DNA of 64,000 nt, taken from assembly GCF_001696535.1 (NCBI RefSeq), contig NZ_MBQE01000006.1, positions 434,001 through 498,000 on the forward strand. Reading direction: 5' to 3'. This DNA is from Stappia indica (GTDB lineage: Bacteria; Pseudomonadota; Alphaproteobacteria; Rhizobiales; Stappiaceae). The translations under genes and the position numbers were made by a program. A model generated the notes under the pieces. That model made no database searches. It was not told the DNA's origin and saw only the letters and a list, made by a program, of their open reading frames with translations. The stretch's first letter is position 1; every line of letters begins with the position of its first letter. Positions 27,845 to 35,787 of the stretch are shown piece by piece.

Positions 27845-29134
27845 ATGTCCTTCGATCTTCTCGTCAAGAACGCCAAGCTGCCCGACGGCCGCGAGCGCAT
27901 CGACATCGCCTGCCGGGACGGCCGCATCGTTGCGGTGGAGCCCGGCATCTCCGGCGAGGCGGGCCGCGTCATCGAGGCCGGCGGCCGGCTCGTCTCCCCG
28001 CCCTTCGTCGACAGCCATTTCCACATGGACGCGACGCTGTCGCTCGGCCTGCCGCGCATGAACGAGAGCGGCACCTTGCTGGAAGGCATCGCCCTGTGGG
28101 GCGAGCTGAAGCCGCTGCTCACCGTCGAGGCGGTGGTGGAGCGGGCGCTGCGCTACTGCGATCTTGCTGTTTCGCAAGGGCTTTTGGCGATCCGCACCCA
28201 TGTCGACGTCTGCGACGACCGGCTTACCGGCGTCGAGGCGCTGCTTGAGGTCTGCGAGAAGGTCGCGCCCTATCTCGACCTGCAGCTCGTCGCGTTTCCG
28301 CAGGACGGGCTCTACCGCTCGCCGACGGCGGAGCGCAATCTCGTCCGCGCGCTCGACATGGGCGTCGACGTGGTCGGCGGCATCCCGCATTTCGAACGGA
28401 CGATGGAGGACGGCGCGCGCTCGGTGCGGGCGCTGTGCGAGCTTGCGGCCGCGCGCGGCCTGATGGTCGACATGCATTGCGACGAGAGCGACGACCCGAT
28501 GTCGCGCCACATCGAGACGCTGGCCTGCGAGACGCAGCGCCTCGGCCTCAATGGCCGCGTTGCCGGGTCGCACCTCACCTCGATGCACTCGATGGACAAT
28601 TATTATGTCTCGAAACTCCTGCCGCTGATCGCCGAGGCGCAGGTGCATGCCATCGCCAACCCCTTGATAAACATCACGCTTCAGGGTCGTCACGACACCT
28701 ATCCGAAGCGCCGGGGCCAGACCCGCGTGCCGGAGATGCGCAAGCACGGCATCAACGTCTCGTTCGGCCACGACTGCGTCATGGACCCCTGGTACTCGAT
28801 GGGCTCGGGCGACATGCTGGAGGTCGCGTCGATGGGGCTGCATGTCGCGCAGATGATGAGCCGCGACGAAATGCGCTATGCTTTTGAATGCGTTACGACC
28901 CATCCGGCGCGCGCGCTGGGGCTGCAGGGCTACGGGCTTGCGCCGGGCTGCAACGCCGATTTCGTGCTGCTGCAGGCGGCCGACACGATCGAGGCGATCC
29001 GCCTGCGGGCCCGCCGCCTGGCCGTCGTGCGCCGCGGCAAGGTGATCGCGCAGAGCGAGCCGGCGATCTCGCGCCTGTCGCTCGAGGGACGGCCGGAAAT
29101 CGTCGATCCGGCAACCTACGCGCCTGGAAAATAA
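27845..29134 (+). CDS. codA: Cytosine deaminase-like amidohydrolase (CodA family, altered pocket residue)
   Basis: 429 residues. It is highly similar across its length to E. coli CodA, e.g. LINITLQGRHDTYPKRRG. Metal ligands are all present: DSHFHMDATLS (His58, His60), VDMHCDESDD (His211, Glu214), GSHLTSMHSM (His243) and FGHDC (Asp310). Gln153 in AFPQDG matches the base-binding Gln of CodA. But the residue after the metal Asp, Asp314 in E. coli and a determinant of base recognition, is Cys311 here, so the preferred base may differ from cytosine. CodA turns cytosine to uracil. No adjacent CodB permease. It starts an apparent run with the P450 and acyltransferase genes. Confidence 0.85.
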   Translation: MSFDLLVKNAKLPDGRERIDIACRDGRIVAVEPGISGEAGRVIEAGGRLVSPPFVDSHFHMDATLSLGLPRMNESGTLLEGIALWGELKPLLTVEAVVERALRYCDLAVSQGLLAIRTHVDVCDDRLTGVEALLEVCEKVAPYLDLQLVAFPQDGLYRSPTAERNLVRALDMGVDVVGGIPHFERTMEDGARSVRALCELAAARGLMVDMHCDESDDPMSRHIETLACETQRLGLNGRVAGSHLTSMHSMDNYYVSKLLPLIAEAQVHAIANPLINITLQGRHDTYPKRRGQTRVPEMRKHGINVSFGHDCVMDPWYSMGSGDMLEVASMGLHVAQMMSRDEMRYAFECVTTHPARALGLQGYGLAPGCNADFVLLQAADTIEAIRLRARRLAVVRRGKVIAQSEPAISRLSLEGRPEIVDPATYAPGK

Positions 29135-29157
29135 AGGATTTCGCCGGTTTCCATGAT

Positions 29158-29233
29158 TCTCGAATTTCGAGACGGATTTTGCGAAATTCCGTCTCAATCT
29201 CGCGCAATTTCGAGATAGGCGTCTCGAAATTGC
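29158..29233. repeat. Cluster of four interlocking palindromes built from AATTTCGAGA
   Basis: Within 76 bases downstream of codA are: a perfect 7-bp palindrome (29158-29172); GAGACGGA/TCCGTCTC (29169-29176 with 29188-29195); ATCTCG/CGAGAT (29197-29202 with 29211-29216); and a perfect 12-bp inverted repeat with a 6-base loop (29204-29215 with 29222-29233). The unit AATTTCGAGA occurs at 29163 and 29206 forward and at 29222 in reverse, with degenerate copies in between. No T run follows. It could be a regulator-binding array, a structured RNA, or a palindromic repeat family. Confidence 0.8.
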
Positions 29234-29296
29234 CCAAAGGCCGGGCTTGGAGCCGGTCGCCGGGTTTGCGATAAGGGAGGGACGAAACGGCCCCGT

Positions 29297-29344
29297 CCGG
29301 ACAGCGCTCCGGACAGCACCCCGGACAGGACCTCGACAGCACCC
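29297..29344 (+). repeat. 12-base tandem repeat just before the P450 gene
   Basis: Four units of 12 bases: CCGGACAGCGCT, CCGGACAGCACC, CCGGACAGGACC and a diverged TCGACAGCACCC, ending exactly at the ATG at 29345. The unit length equals four codons and the reading frame is open through it (Pro-Asp-Ser/Arg-x). But no start codon lies in frame between the stop at 29216-29218 and 29345, so it is probably untranslated. Confidence 0.65.
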
Positions 29345-30859
29345 ATGCAGCGACCGACAGGAACCATCGACGGGGATAGCGCGGCAGCGCCCGGCGAGGA
29401 CAGGGCCGGGGATAACCCGGCCGGCAGGTGCCCGGTCGCCGGCCATGGCGCGGCCTCGCCAGCGACCGCGGATGCATCGGCGCCGGGCGTCTATGTCCCG
29501 CCCTTCCCGCTGCGCCCGACCTCGCCCCCGCCGATCTGGAAGCTGATCGGCCTGGCCCGCCGCAACTTCCTCTCGGTCTGGCCGACCACGGCCTTCGCCA
29601 ATCCCTGGCTGCGCGTCGCCGTTCTGCGCAAGCAGATCTTCGTCTGCAACAGCCCGGACCTGGTGCAGGAGGCCTTCGTGCGCAAGCACGACTCGTTCGA
29701 ACGCAAGAGCGCGCAGATGCGCCACGCGCTGGAGCCGCTGCTCGGCGACGGCCTGTTCATCTCCGACGGCGAGACCTGGCGTCGCCGCCGCCAGATCGTC
29801 GGCCCGATCATCCATGCCTCCAAGGTGCGCGACTTTTTCCCCGTCATGGCGGAGACCATCGCCGAGCGCCGCGCCGCCTGGGAGGCGGCCGGTCCCGGCG
29901 CGCCGGTCGACATGCTGCAGGAGATGGCGCACCTGACGGCGGAGATCATCTGCCGGACCATCTTCGGCCGCCAGCTCGGAGGCGACTACGCCGCCGAGGT
30001 GGTCGAGAGCTTCACCGACTACCAGCGCCACATCGACCAGATCGACCTGATCTCGCTGCTCGGCCTGCCCGACTGGCTGCCGCGCCGGCGCGGCCGCGCC
30101 ATCCGCCGCGCGGTCGCGCGCATCGACAAGGTGCTCGACGAGATCATCACCAGCTACGAGGCGCGCCGGAGCGATGGCGAGACCTCGGTCATCGGCGGGC
30201 TGCTGGAGGCCCGCGACGAGGACGGCAAGCCGCTGTCGCGCGAGGCCATCCGCAACGAGGCGGCGGTGATCTTCATGGCCGGCCACGAGACGACGGCCAA
30301 CACGCTGGCCTGGGCCTGGTTCCTGCTGTCGCAGGCGCCCTGGGCGCGCCAGGCGCTGGCGCGCGAGCTCGACACGGTGCTGGACGGGCGCATGCCGGAA
30401 TTCGCCGATGTCGCCCGTCTGCCCTATACCCGCGCGGTGATCGAGGAGACCCTGCGGCTCTACCCGCCGGTGCCGATCCTGGCCCGCGAGGCGCTGGCCG
30501 ACGAGACGGTCGGCGGCGTGCGGACCCCCAAGGGCTCGCTGGTCATGGTCGTGCCCTGGCTGCTGCACCGCAATCCGAACCTGTGGCCGCGCGCCGACAA
30601 TTTCGAGCCGGAACGCTTCCTCGGCGCAACGCGCGGCGGCCAGTCGAAATTCGGCTATGTGCCCTTCGCCATCGGCCCGCGCATCTGCGCCGGCCTCGCC
30701 TTCGGCCTGACCGAATCGATCCTGTCGCTGGCGATCCTGGCGCAGGGCTTCGATGCGGAGCTGGAGCCGGGCACCGACGTGCAGCCGGCCTGCCGGCTGA
30801 CCCTGCGCCCGGGCGAGACGCTGCCGATGCGCCTTCGGCCGCGCGCCTCGCGCACGTGA
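29345..30859 (+). CDS. Cytochrome P450
   Basis: A 504-residue P450 monooxygenase. The oxygen-binding I-helix is FMAGHETTANTLAW, the ExxR is EETLRLYPP, the later PERF-like segment is FEPERF, and the haem loop is FAIGPRICAGLAFG with the axial Cys. These features, with FEPERF and the proline-rich ExxR context, are closer to eukaryote-type/CYP102-like P450s than to compact bacterial P450cam types. The first about 45 residues are low-complexity Ala/Gly/Pro and probably disordered, with no membrane anchor. The ATG has no good ribosome site; an orphan AAGGGAGG sits 65 bases upstream. The LpxL-like acyltransferase follows after 13 bases, so a lipid-related substrate is plausible but unproved. Electron-transfer partners are not seen here. 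Confidence 0.9.
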   Translation: MQRPTGTIDGDSAAAPGEDRAGDNPAGRCPVAGHGAASPATADASAPGVYVPPFPLRPTSPPPIWKLIGLARRNFLSVWPTTAFANPWLRVAVLRKQIFVCNSPDLVQEAFVRKHDSFERKSAQMRHALEPLLGDGLFISDGETWRRRRQIVGPIIHASKVRDFFPVMAETIAERRAAWEAAGPGAPVDMLQEMAHLTAEIICRTIFGRQLGGDYAAEVVESFTDYQRHIDQIDLISLLGLPDWLPRRRGRAIRRAVARIDKVLDEIITSYEARRSDGETSVIGGLLEARDEDGKPLSREAIRNEAAVIFMAGHETTANTLAWAWFLLSQAPWARQALARELDTVLDGRMPEFADVARLPYTRAVIEETLRLYPPVPILAREALADETVGGVRTPKGSLVMVVPWLLHRNPNLWPRADNFEPERFLGATRGGQSKFGYVPFAIGPRICAGLAFGLTESILSLAILAQGFDAELEPGTDVQPACRLTLRPGETLPMRLRPRASRT

Positions 30860-30872
30860 GGCCGCCCCGGCG

Positions 30873-31862
30873 ATGACCGCCGTTCGCGGCCGCAGGCGCA
30901 TCCCTCCGGTTGCCTTCGAGGAAACCCATGCGCGCGAGGTCGCGGGCGAGCCCTGGCGCCGGGAACCGGTGCTGGGGCCGGTCAAGCGCGCCTTTCACGA
31001 GGCGCTGCGCCGCCTGCCGGTGGGCTTCGGCCCGCGCCTTGGCCACGCGCTCGCGCCTGTCGTCCAGCATATGGAGCGGCGGCGGCTGTTCGCCCGCCGG
31101 CTGGCCTGGACGCTCGCCCGGCTGCATCCGCGCGCGCCGCTGACGGCCGCCGAGCACGCGGCGGCGGTGCGGCGCTGGTGGCAGGGGACGGGCGCGATCC
31201 TGGCCGAATACGCAACGATCGAGCGGCTGCGCGAGGCCGGGCGGCTGGAGGTCGTGGATCCGCACGGCACGCTGGCCGAGCTACCGGTGGACGCGCCGGT
31301 CGTCTTCGCCTGCGTGCATCTGGGGCCGTTCGAACTGTGCTTCGAAAGCGTGCTCAACACGTTCGGCCGCGAGGCGGTCGGCACCTGGCAGCCGGAGCCT
31401 TCGCCGACGTCAAACCGCATCCTGCACGATCTGCGCGCCCGCTACGGGCTCTACGTCTTTCCGCCCGGTCAGCGCTCGGCGCGGCACCTGCACAAGATGG
31501 TGGTGGGAGAGGGCTTCGACGCGATCCTGTTCGTCGACGAAGTGCGCGAGCGGCAGATCCACCTGCCCGCCTTCGGCCGGCCGCTGCCGGAGCGGGGCAA
31601 CGCCTCCGTCGCGATAAAGCTGGCGCTCAAGACCGGGGCGCCGGTGGTGCCGATCCATGTGCTGCGCTCAGGCGCGGCGCGGTACCGGGTGCATGTCGGT
31701 GCGCCGCTGGATTTTCAGCGGGAGGGCGCGCCGGACAGCGCCATGATGGCCGGGATTGCCGCGCTCGACCGTCATTTCGAGCCGGTCGTCCGGCAGAACC
31801 TCGACCAGTGGTACATGCTGAAGGAAGTGCGCCTGCCGGACTTCGACCCGGCAAAGGTCTGA
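30873..31862 (+). CDS. LpxL/HtrB-like lipid acyltransferase
   Basis: A 329-residue protein of the lysophospholipid/lipid A acyltransferase superfamily. The catalytic HX4E form appears as CVHLGPFELCFE. Later blocks TWQPEPSPTSNRILHDLRARYG, LFVDEVRE and GAPVVPIHVLRSG correspond to the usual substrate-binding regions. No clear N-terminal membrane helix is seen, unlike E. coli LpxL, and the N-terminus is Arg-rich, which may give peripheral association. It begins 13 bases after the P450 stop and ends at a hairpin filling the gap to the convergent TRAP genes. The acceptor lipid cannot be told; it need not be lipid A. Confidence 0.78.
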   Translation: MTAVRGRRRIPPVAFEETHAREVAGEPWRREPVLGPVKRAFHEALRRLPVGFGPRLGHALAPVVQHMERRRLFARRLAWTLARLHPRAPLTAAEHAAAVRRWWQGTGAILAEYATIERLREAGRLEVVDPHGTLAELPVDAPVVFACVHLGPFELCFESVLNTFGREAVGTWQPEPSPTSNRILHDLRARYGLYVFPPGQRSARHLHKMVVGEGFDAILFVDEVRERQIHLPAFGRPLPERGNASVAIKLALKTGAPVVPIHVLRSGAARYRVHVGAPLDFQREGAPDSAMMAGIAALDRHFEPVVRQNLDQWYMLKEVRLPDFDPAKV

Positions 31863-31863
31863 G

Positions 31864-31881
31864 CGGGGCCTTGCAGCCCCG
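31864..31881. repeat. Hairpin filling the gap between convergent stops
   Basis: CGGGGC (31864-31869) and GCCCCG (31876-31881) form a perfect 6-bp stem with a 6-base loop that exactly occupies the space between the stop codons of the acyltransferase and the TRAP permease. No T run follows on either strand, so it is at best a weak terminator. Confidence 0.5.
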
Positions 31882-33204
31882 TCAGTAGAGCAGGCGCACG
31901 AGGGCGAGCGTCAGGCCCGGGAACAGCACCAGGATCGCCACGCGGACGATGTCGCTGGCGATGAACGGCACGACGCCGCGGAAGGTCTGCGACAGCGGCA
32001 CGTCGGGCGCCATCGAGTTGATGACGAAGAGATTCATGCCGACCGGCGGCGTTATCAGCCCGACCTCCACCACGATCAGCACGATGATGCCGAACCACAG
32101 GGCGAACTCTTCCGGCGGCAGGCCGAAGTCGAGCGCCGAAACGATGGGAAAGAAGATCGGGATCGTCAGCAGGATCATGGAGAGCGAATCCATGATGCAG
32201 CCGAAGATCAGATAGCAGACCAGGATGATCAGCAGCACGGTCCAGGGATTGAGGCCGAGCTCGCCGACATAGGCGGCCGACTGCTGCGGCAGCTGCGAGA
32301 AGGCGAGAAAGCCGTTGTAGACGCTGGCGCCGAGCACGATGAAGAAGATCATGCCGGTGGCGCTGGCGGTCGACAGGAAGGATTCCACCAGCCCCTTGCG
32401 GTCGAGCCCGCCATTGAGGAGGGCGACGATGCCGGTGCCGGCCGCGCCGACGGCCGCGCCTTCGGTCGGCGTGAAGATGCCCGAATAGATGCCGCCGATC
32501 ACCGCGACGAAGATCACCATGACCGGCCAGACGGCGATCAGTGCGGCGATCCGTTCGGCGCCCGTCGCCTTGGCCTGGCTGCCGGCGCTGTCCGGGCGGA
32601 AGCGCACATAGAGCGAGACGGTGAGCATGTAGCCGAGGGCGGCGAGAAGGCCCGGAATGAAGGCGGCGACGAAGAGCTTGGCGATGTTCTGCTCCGTCAG
32701 GATGGCGTAGATCACCAGCACGACGGAGGGCGGAATGAGGATGCCGAGCGTGCCGCCGGCGGCAAGGCAGGCGGTCGACAGGGCGCCGGAATAGCCGCAG
32801 CGCCGCATCTCGGGCAGGGCGACCTGGCCCATGGTCGCGGCGGTGGCGAGCGAGGAGCCGCAGATCGCGCCGAAGCCGCCGCAGGCCGCGACCGCCGCCA
32901 TGGCAACGCCGCCGCGCCGGTGGCCGACCATCGTCTCGGCCGCGCGGAACAGCGCCCGCGACATGCCCCCGCGCGTGGCGAACTGGCCCATCAGGAGGAA
33001 CAGCGGCACGATGGACAGCGAGTAGTTGGAAAAGGTGCTGTAGACCAGCGACTTGAGCTGCGCCAGGATCGGCACCGTGCTCCCCGTTACCAGCGTCGTT
33101 CCGGCAATGCCGACCAGCAGCATCGACAGGCCGATGGGCAGGCGCAGGAAGATCATCAGCAGCAGGACGGGAACCGACCACAGGCCGTATTCGAGCGATG
33201 ACAC
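31882..33204 (-). CDS. TRAP transporter large permease, DctM-type
   Basis: A 440-residue inner-membrane protein with a dozen hydrophobic segments, the DctM subunit that carries out Na+-coupled uptake in TRAP transporters. Family features include LFLLMGQFATRGGMSRALF, CGSSLATAATMGQVALPEMRR, GTLGILIPPSVVLVIYAILT and IFTPTEGAAVGAAG, with the C-terminal TPPVGMNLFVIN. It follows the small permease by six bases. No DctP substrate-binding protein gene is found on either side in this window, so the substrate cannot be inferred. Confidence 0.93.
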   Translation of the reverse strand: MSSLEYGLWSVPVLLLMIFLRLPIGLSMLLVGIAGTTLVTGSTVPILAQLKSLVYSTFSNYSLSIVPLFLLMGQFATRGGMSRALFRAAETMVGHRRGGVAMAAVAACGGFGAICGSSLATAATMGQVALPEMRRCGYSGALSTACLAAGGTLGILIPPSVVLVIYAILTEQNIAKLFVAAFIPGLLAALGYMLTVSLYVRFRPDSAGSQAKATGAERIAALIAVWPVMVIFVAVIGGIYSGIFTPTEGAAVGAAGTGIVALLNGGLDRKGLVESFLSTASATGMIFFIVLGASVYNGFLAFSQLPQQSAAYVGELGLNPWTVLLIILVCYLIFGCIMDSLSMILLTIPIFFPIVSALDFGLPPEEFALWFGIIVLIVVEVGLITPPVGMNLFVINSMAPDVPLSQTFRGVVPFIASDIVRVAILVLFPGLTLALVRLLY

Positions 33205-33210
33205 GTACGG

Positions 33211-33735
33211 TTACTCCCGGCCGGTCGCGGCCGCAGGCGGCGCGAGGGTCTCGTCAAGGCTGCGCCAGACGGTATAGGCACAGACCAGCACGGCGAAGGC
33301 CGCGCCGACCAGCGAGGCGGCATAGGGCCACCAAAGCGGAAACTGCAGGATGAAGGTGGTCTCGCCATAAGCCTGCTTGTCCAGCATGCCGAGCCACAGG
33401 CGCCAGCAGATCAGGCCGCTGGCCAGCGTCATCAGGATGTTGGCGATGAGATCGACGCCCGCGTTGACCCTGGGGCCGAAGCGCGCCAGCAGCAGGTCGA
33501 CGGTGACATGGCCGCGCTTGAGCTGGCACCAGGGCAGGAAGGCGAAGATCGCGAAGGCGGTGCCCGCTTCCACCAGCTCGTAGTCGCCGGGAATGGGGCC
33601 AAGGCCGACGGAGGTCAGCGCGCGGCCGGTGATCGACACGACGGTGGCGATGGTCAGCGCGACCAGCACCGCACCGCCGGCAATCGCCAGCCAGGCACAG
33701 AGCCGCTCCAGCAGCCGTTCGACGGATTGACGCAT
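33211..33735 (-). CDS. TRAP transporter small permease, DctQ-type
   Basis: A 174-residue membrane protein with four hydrophobic segments, the DctQ subunit. It has GDYELVEAGTAFAIFAFLPWCQLKRGHVTVDLL, the conserved middle block of this family, and ends near FPLWWPYAASLVGAAFAVLVCAY. The ATG at 33735 gives the typical start (MRQSVERLLERLCAWLA); the extension to 33873 is Arg/Pro-rich and not used. It is upstream of the large permease on the minus strand. A sulfatase gene lies divergently, 300 bases away. Confidence 0.9.
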   Translation of the reverse strand: MRQSVERLLERLCAWLAIAGGAVLVALTIATVVSITGRALTSVGLGPIPGDYELVEAGTAFAIFAFLPWCQLKRGHVTVDLLLARFGPRVNAGVDLIANILMTLASGLICWRLWLGMLDKQAYGETTFILQFPLWWPYAASLVGAAFAVLVCAYTVWRSLDETLAPPAAATGRE

Positions 33736-34035
33736 CAGCTCTCGGTCCTCCCCAGCGCGGGCCCGGCGCCATCGGCGCAGACTGCCCGCTCCCTTGCGGT
33801 CCCTGCCTGTCCTGCTCTTAACGGCTGGCGCGGGCGGCGACAACTCCTGCCCGAAGGCGGATGCGACCGGCAAGGCTGACAGGGTGATCCATGCAAAAGG
33901 TAATGTAAAATGAGATTTGGATGAGTTTCCATAACCGCTGGCGCGGTCGGTCGGCCCATGCTTGCCTCTCCCGTCCGGCTCGGCTCAACTGCGGGCCGTT
34001 GGACAGGTGATTTGGGCCCGAAGGGAGTGCCGGGA
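33736..34035. other. 300-base divergent intergenic region, TRAP / sulfatase
   Basis: No gene is seen. The stretch around 33893-33935 is unusually AT-rich for this window (GTAATGTAAAATGAGATTTG) and is the likeliest place for promoters or an operator of the divergent genes. No clear palindrome was found. Confidence 0.45.
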
Positions 34036-35787
34036 GTGGCGAGACGCGCGCGCAATATCCTTTTCGTGATGTATGACCAGCTGCGCTTCGACTATCTCGG
34101 CTGCGCCGGCCATCCGCACCTCAAGACGCCGAATTTCGACCGGCTGGCGGCGCGCGGGGTGCGCTTCACCAATGCCTATGTGCAGTCGCCGATCTGCGGC
34201 GCCTCGCGCATGAGCTTCTACACCGGGCGCTATGTCGGCTCGCACGGTGCGGCCTGGAACAACTATCCGCTGAAGGCGGGCGAGGTGACGCTGGGCGACC
34301 ATCTGCGGGCACGCGGCATGGACGCGGTGCTGATCGGCAAGACCCACATGAAGGTCGACGATGCCGGGCTCGACCGGCTCGGCATCTCGCGCGGCGGCAT
34401 CATCGGCACCCGCATCGCCGAATGCGGCTTCGATGCCAGGGTGCGCGACGACGGGCTGTGGGCGGAAGGTCTGGACGGGCCGTATGACGCCAAGCCCTCG
34501 CCCTACAACGAGTTCCTCAAGGCGCGCGGCTACGACAGCCGCAACCCTTGGCACGACCATGCCAATTCCGGCCTTTCGGAGGAGCGGGACGCGGACGGGC
34601 GCGGCGACATCGAGAGCGGCTGGCTGATGCGCAATGCCGGGCTCGCGGCGAATGTGCGGGAAGAAGACGCCGAGACGCCGTGGCTGACCGACGAGACGCT
34701 GGCCTTCCTCTCAGAGCGGCGCGAGGAGCGGCGGGCGGTCCCCTGGCTCTGCCACGTTTCCTACATCAAGCCGCACTGGCCCTATATCGTGCCGGCGCCC
34801 TATCACGACATGTATGGCCCCGAAGACGTGCTGCCGGCCGTGCGCCATGAGCGCGAGCGGGCCGACCCCAATCCGGTCTTCGAGGCCTTCATGCAGAGCC
34901 GGGCCTCGCGCAGCTTTGCCCGCGACGAGGTGCGGGAGGCGGCGATCCCCGCCTATATGGGCCTGGTGCGCCAGTGCGACGACCAGTTCGGCCGGCTGCT
35001 CGACGCGCTGGAGGACAGCGGCGCGCTGGACGACACGATGATCGTCGTCACCTCCGACCATGGCGACTATCTCGGCGACCACTGGCTCGGCGAGAAGGAT
35101 CTCTTCCACGAGCCCTCGGTGAAGGTGCCGCTGATCGTCTACGACCCTTCGGAAGCGGCCGATGCGACCCGCGGCAGCACCTGCGACGCGCTGGTCGAGG
35201 CGATCGATCTGGCCGCCACCTTCGTCGACGTGGCGGGACGCCGGGACGGCGAGGCGCCGGACCTGCCCGGCCACATCCTGGAAGGACGCTCGCTGTTGCC
35301 CTGGCTGCATGGCGATAGGCCCGCAGACTGGCGGCGCGCGGCGATCAGCGAATACGACTATTCCTGCACGCCGATGGCCGACCGGCTCGGCGTTTCGGTC
35401 AAGGATGCCCGGCTCTTCATGGTGTTCGACGGGCGCTACAAGCTGATCCACGCCGAAGGCGGACTGCCGCCGATGCTGTTCGACCTGGAAAGCGATCCGT
35501 CCGAATTCAACGATCTCGGCCGCGATCCCGCCCATGCGGGCGAGGTGGCGCGGCTGCGCGGCCTGCTGGCCGACTGGGGTCTGCGGCTCAGCCAGCGCAC
35601 CACGGTGAGCGACACGCAGATCCTGGCGCGGCGCGGCGGGGCAGGCGGGCGCACCGGCGTGCTGATCGGCGTCCATGACGAGGCCGATGCCAGCGAGGAG
35701 GCCCTCGCCTTCTATCGCGGCAAGGTGAAACCCATGGCCGGGTCTGGGTCAGGGGCAGAGCAGGACGAGGCGGATCAGGCCGAATAG
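34036..35787 (+). CDS. Sulfatase-family hydrolase with formylglycine motif
   Basis: A 583-residue alkaline-phosphatase-superfamily enzyme. MYDQLRFDYLGCAGHPHLKT is the metal-binding N-terminal block. SPICGASRMSFYTGRY gives Cys54 in C-x-A-x-R, the site converted to formylglycine. TSDHGDYLGDHWLGEKDLFHE gives the second metal Asp/His. It may be an aryl-, choline- or sugar-sulfatase; no signal peptide is seen, so it is probably cytoplasmic. The start is taken as GTG 34036 with AAGGGAG eight bases upstream; the ATG at 33958 adds unrelated residues. A formylglycine-generating enzyme gene is not in the window. Its stop overlaps that of convergent nagA by 13 bases. Confidence 0.86.
   Translation: MARRARNILFVMYDQLRFDYLGCAGHPHLKTPNFDRLAARGVRFTNAYVQSPICGASRMSFYTGRYVGSHGAAWNNYPLKAGEVTLGDHLRARGMDAVLIGKTHMKVDDAGLDRLGISRGGIIGTRIAECGFDARVRDDGLWAEGLDGPYDAKPSPYNEFLKARGYDSRNPWHDHANSGLSEERDADGRGDIESGWLMRNAGLAANVREEDAETPWLTDETLAFLSERREERRAVPWLCHVSYIKPHWPYIVPAPYHDMYGPEDVLPAVRHERERADPNPVFEAFMQSRASRSFARDEVREAAIPAYMGLVRQCDDQFGRLLDALEDSGALDDTMIVVTSDHGDYLGDHWLGEKDLFHEPSVKVPLIVYDPSEAADATRGSTCDALVEAIDLAATFVDVAGRRDGEAPDLPGHILEGRSLLPWLHGDRPADWRRAAISEYDYSCTPMADRLGVSVKDARLFMVFDGRYKLIHAEGGLPPMLFDLESDPSEFNDLGRDPAHAGEVARLRGLLADWGLRLSQRTTVSDTQILARRGGAGGRTGVLIGVHDEADASEEALAFYRGKVKPMAGSGSGAEQDEADQAE

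Noticed and set aside
29153-29218. A 21-codon leader-like frame (MILEFRDG...) through the palindrome cluster
   Set aside because: No ribosome-binding site before it and it follows from the palindrome sequence; not enough to call a regulatory leader peptide.
27755-30985. A very long minus-strand open frame opposite codA and the P450
   Set aside because: Protein is Arg/Gly/Asp-rich with no family signal, while the plus strand encodes two well-recognised enzymes.
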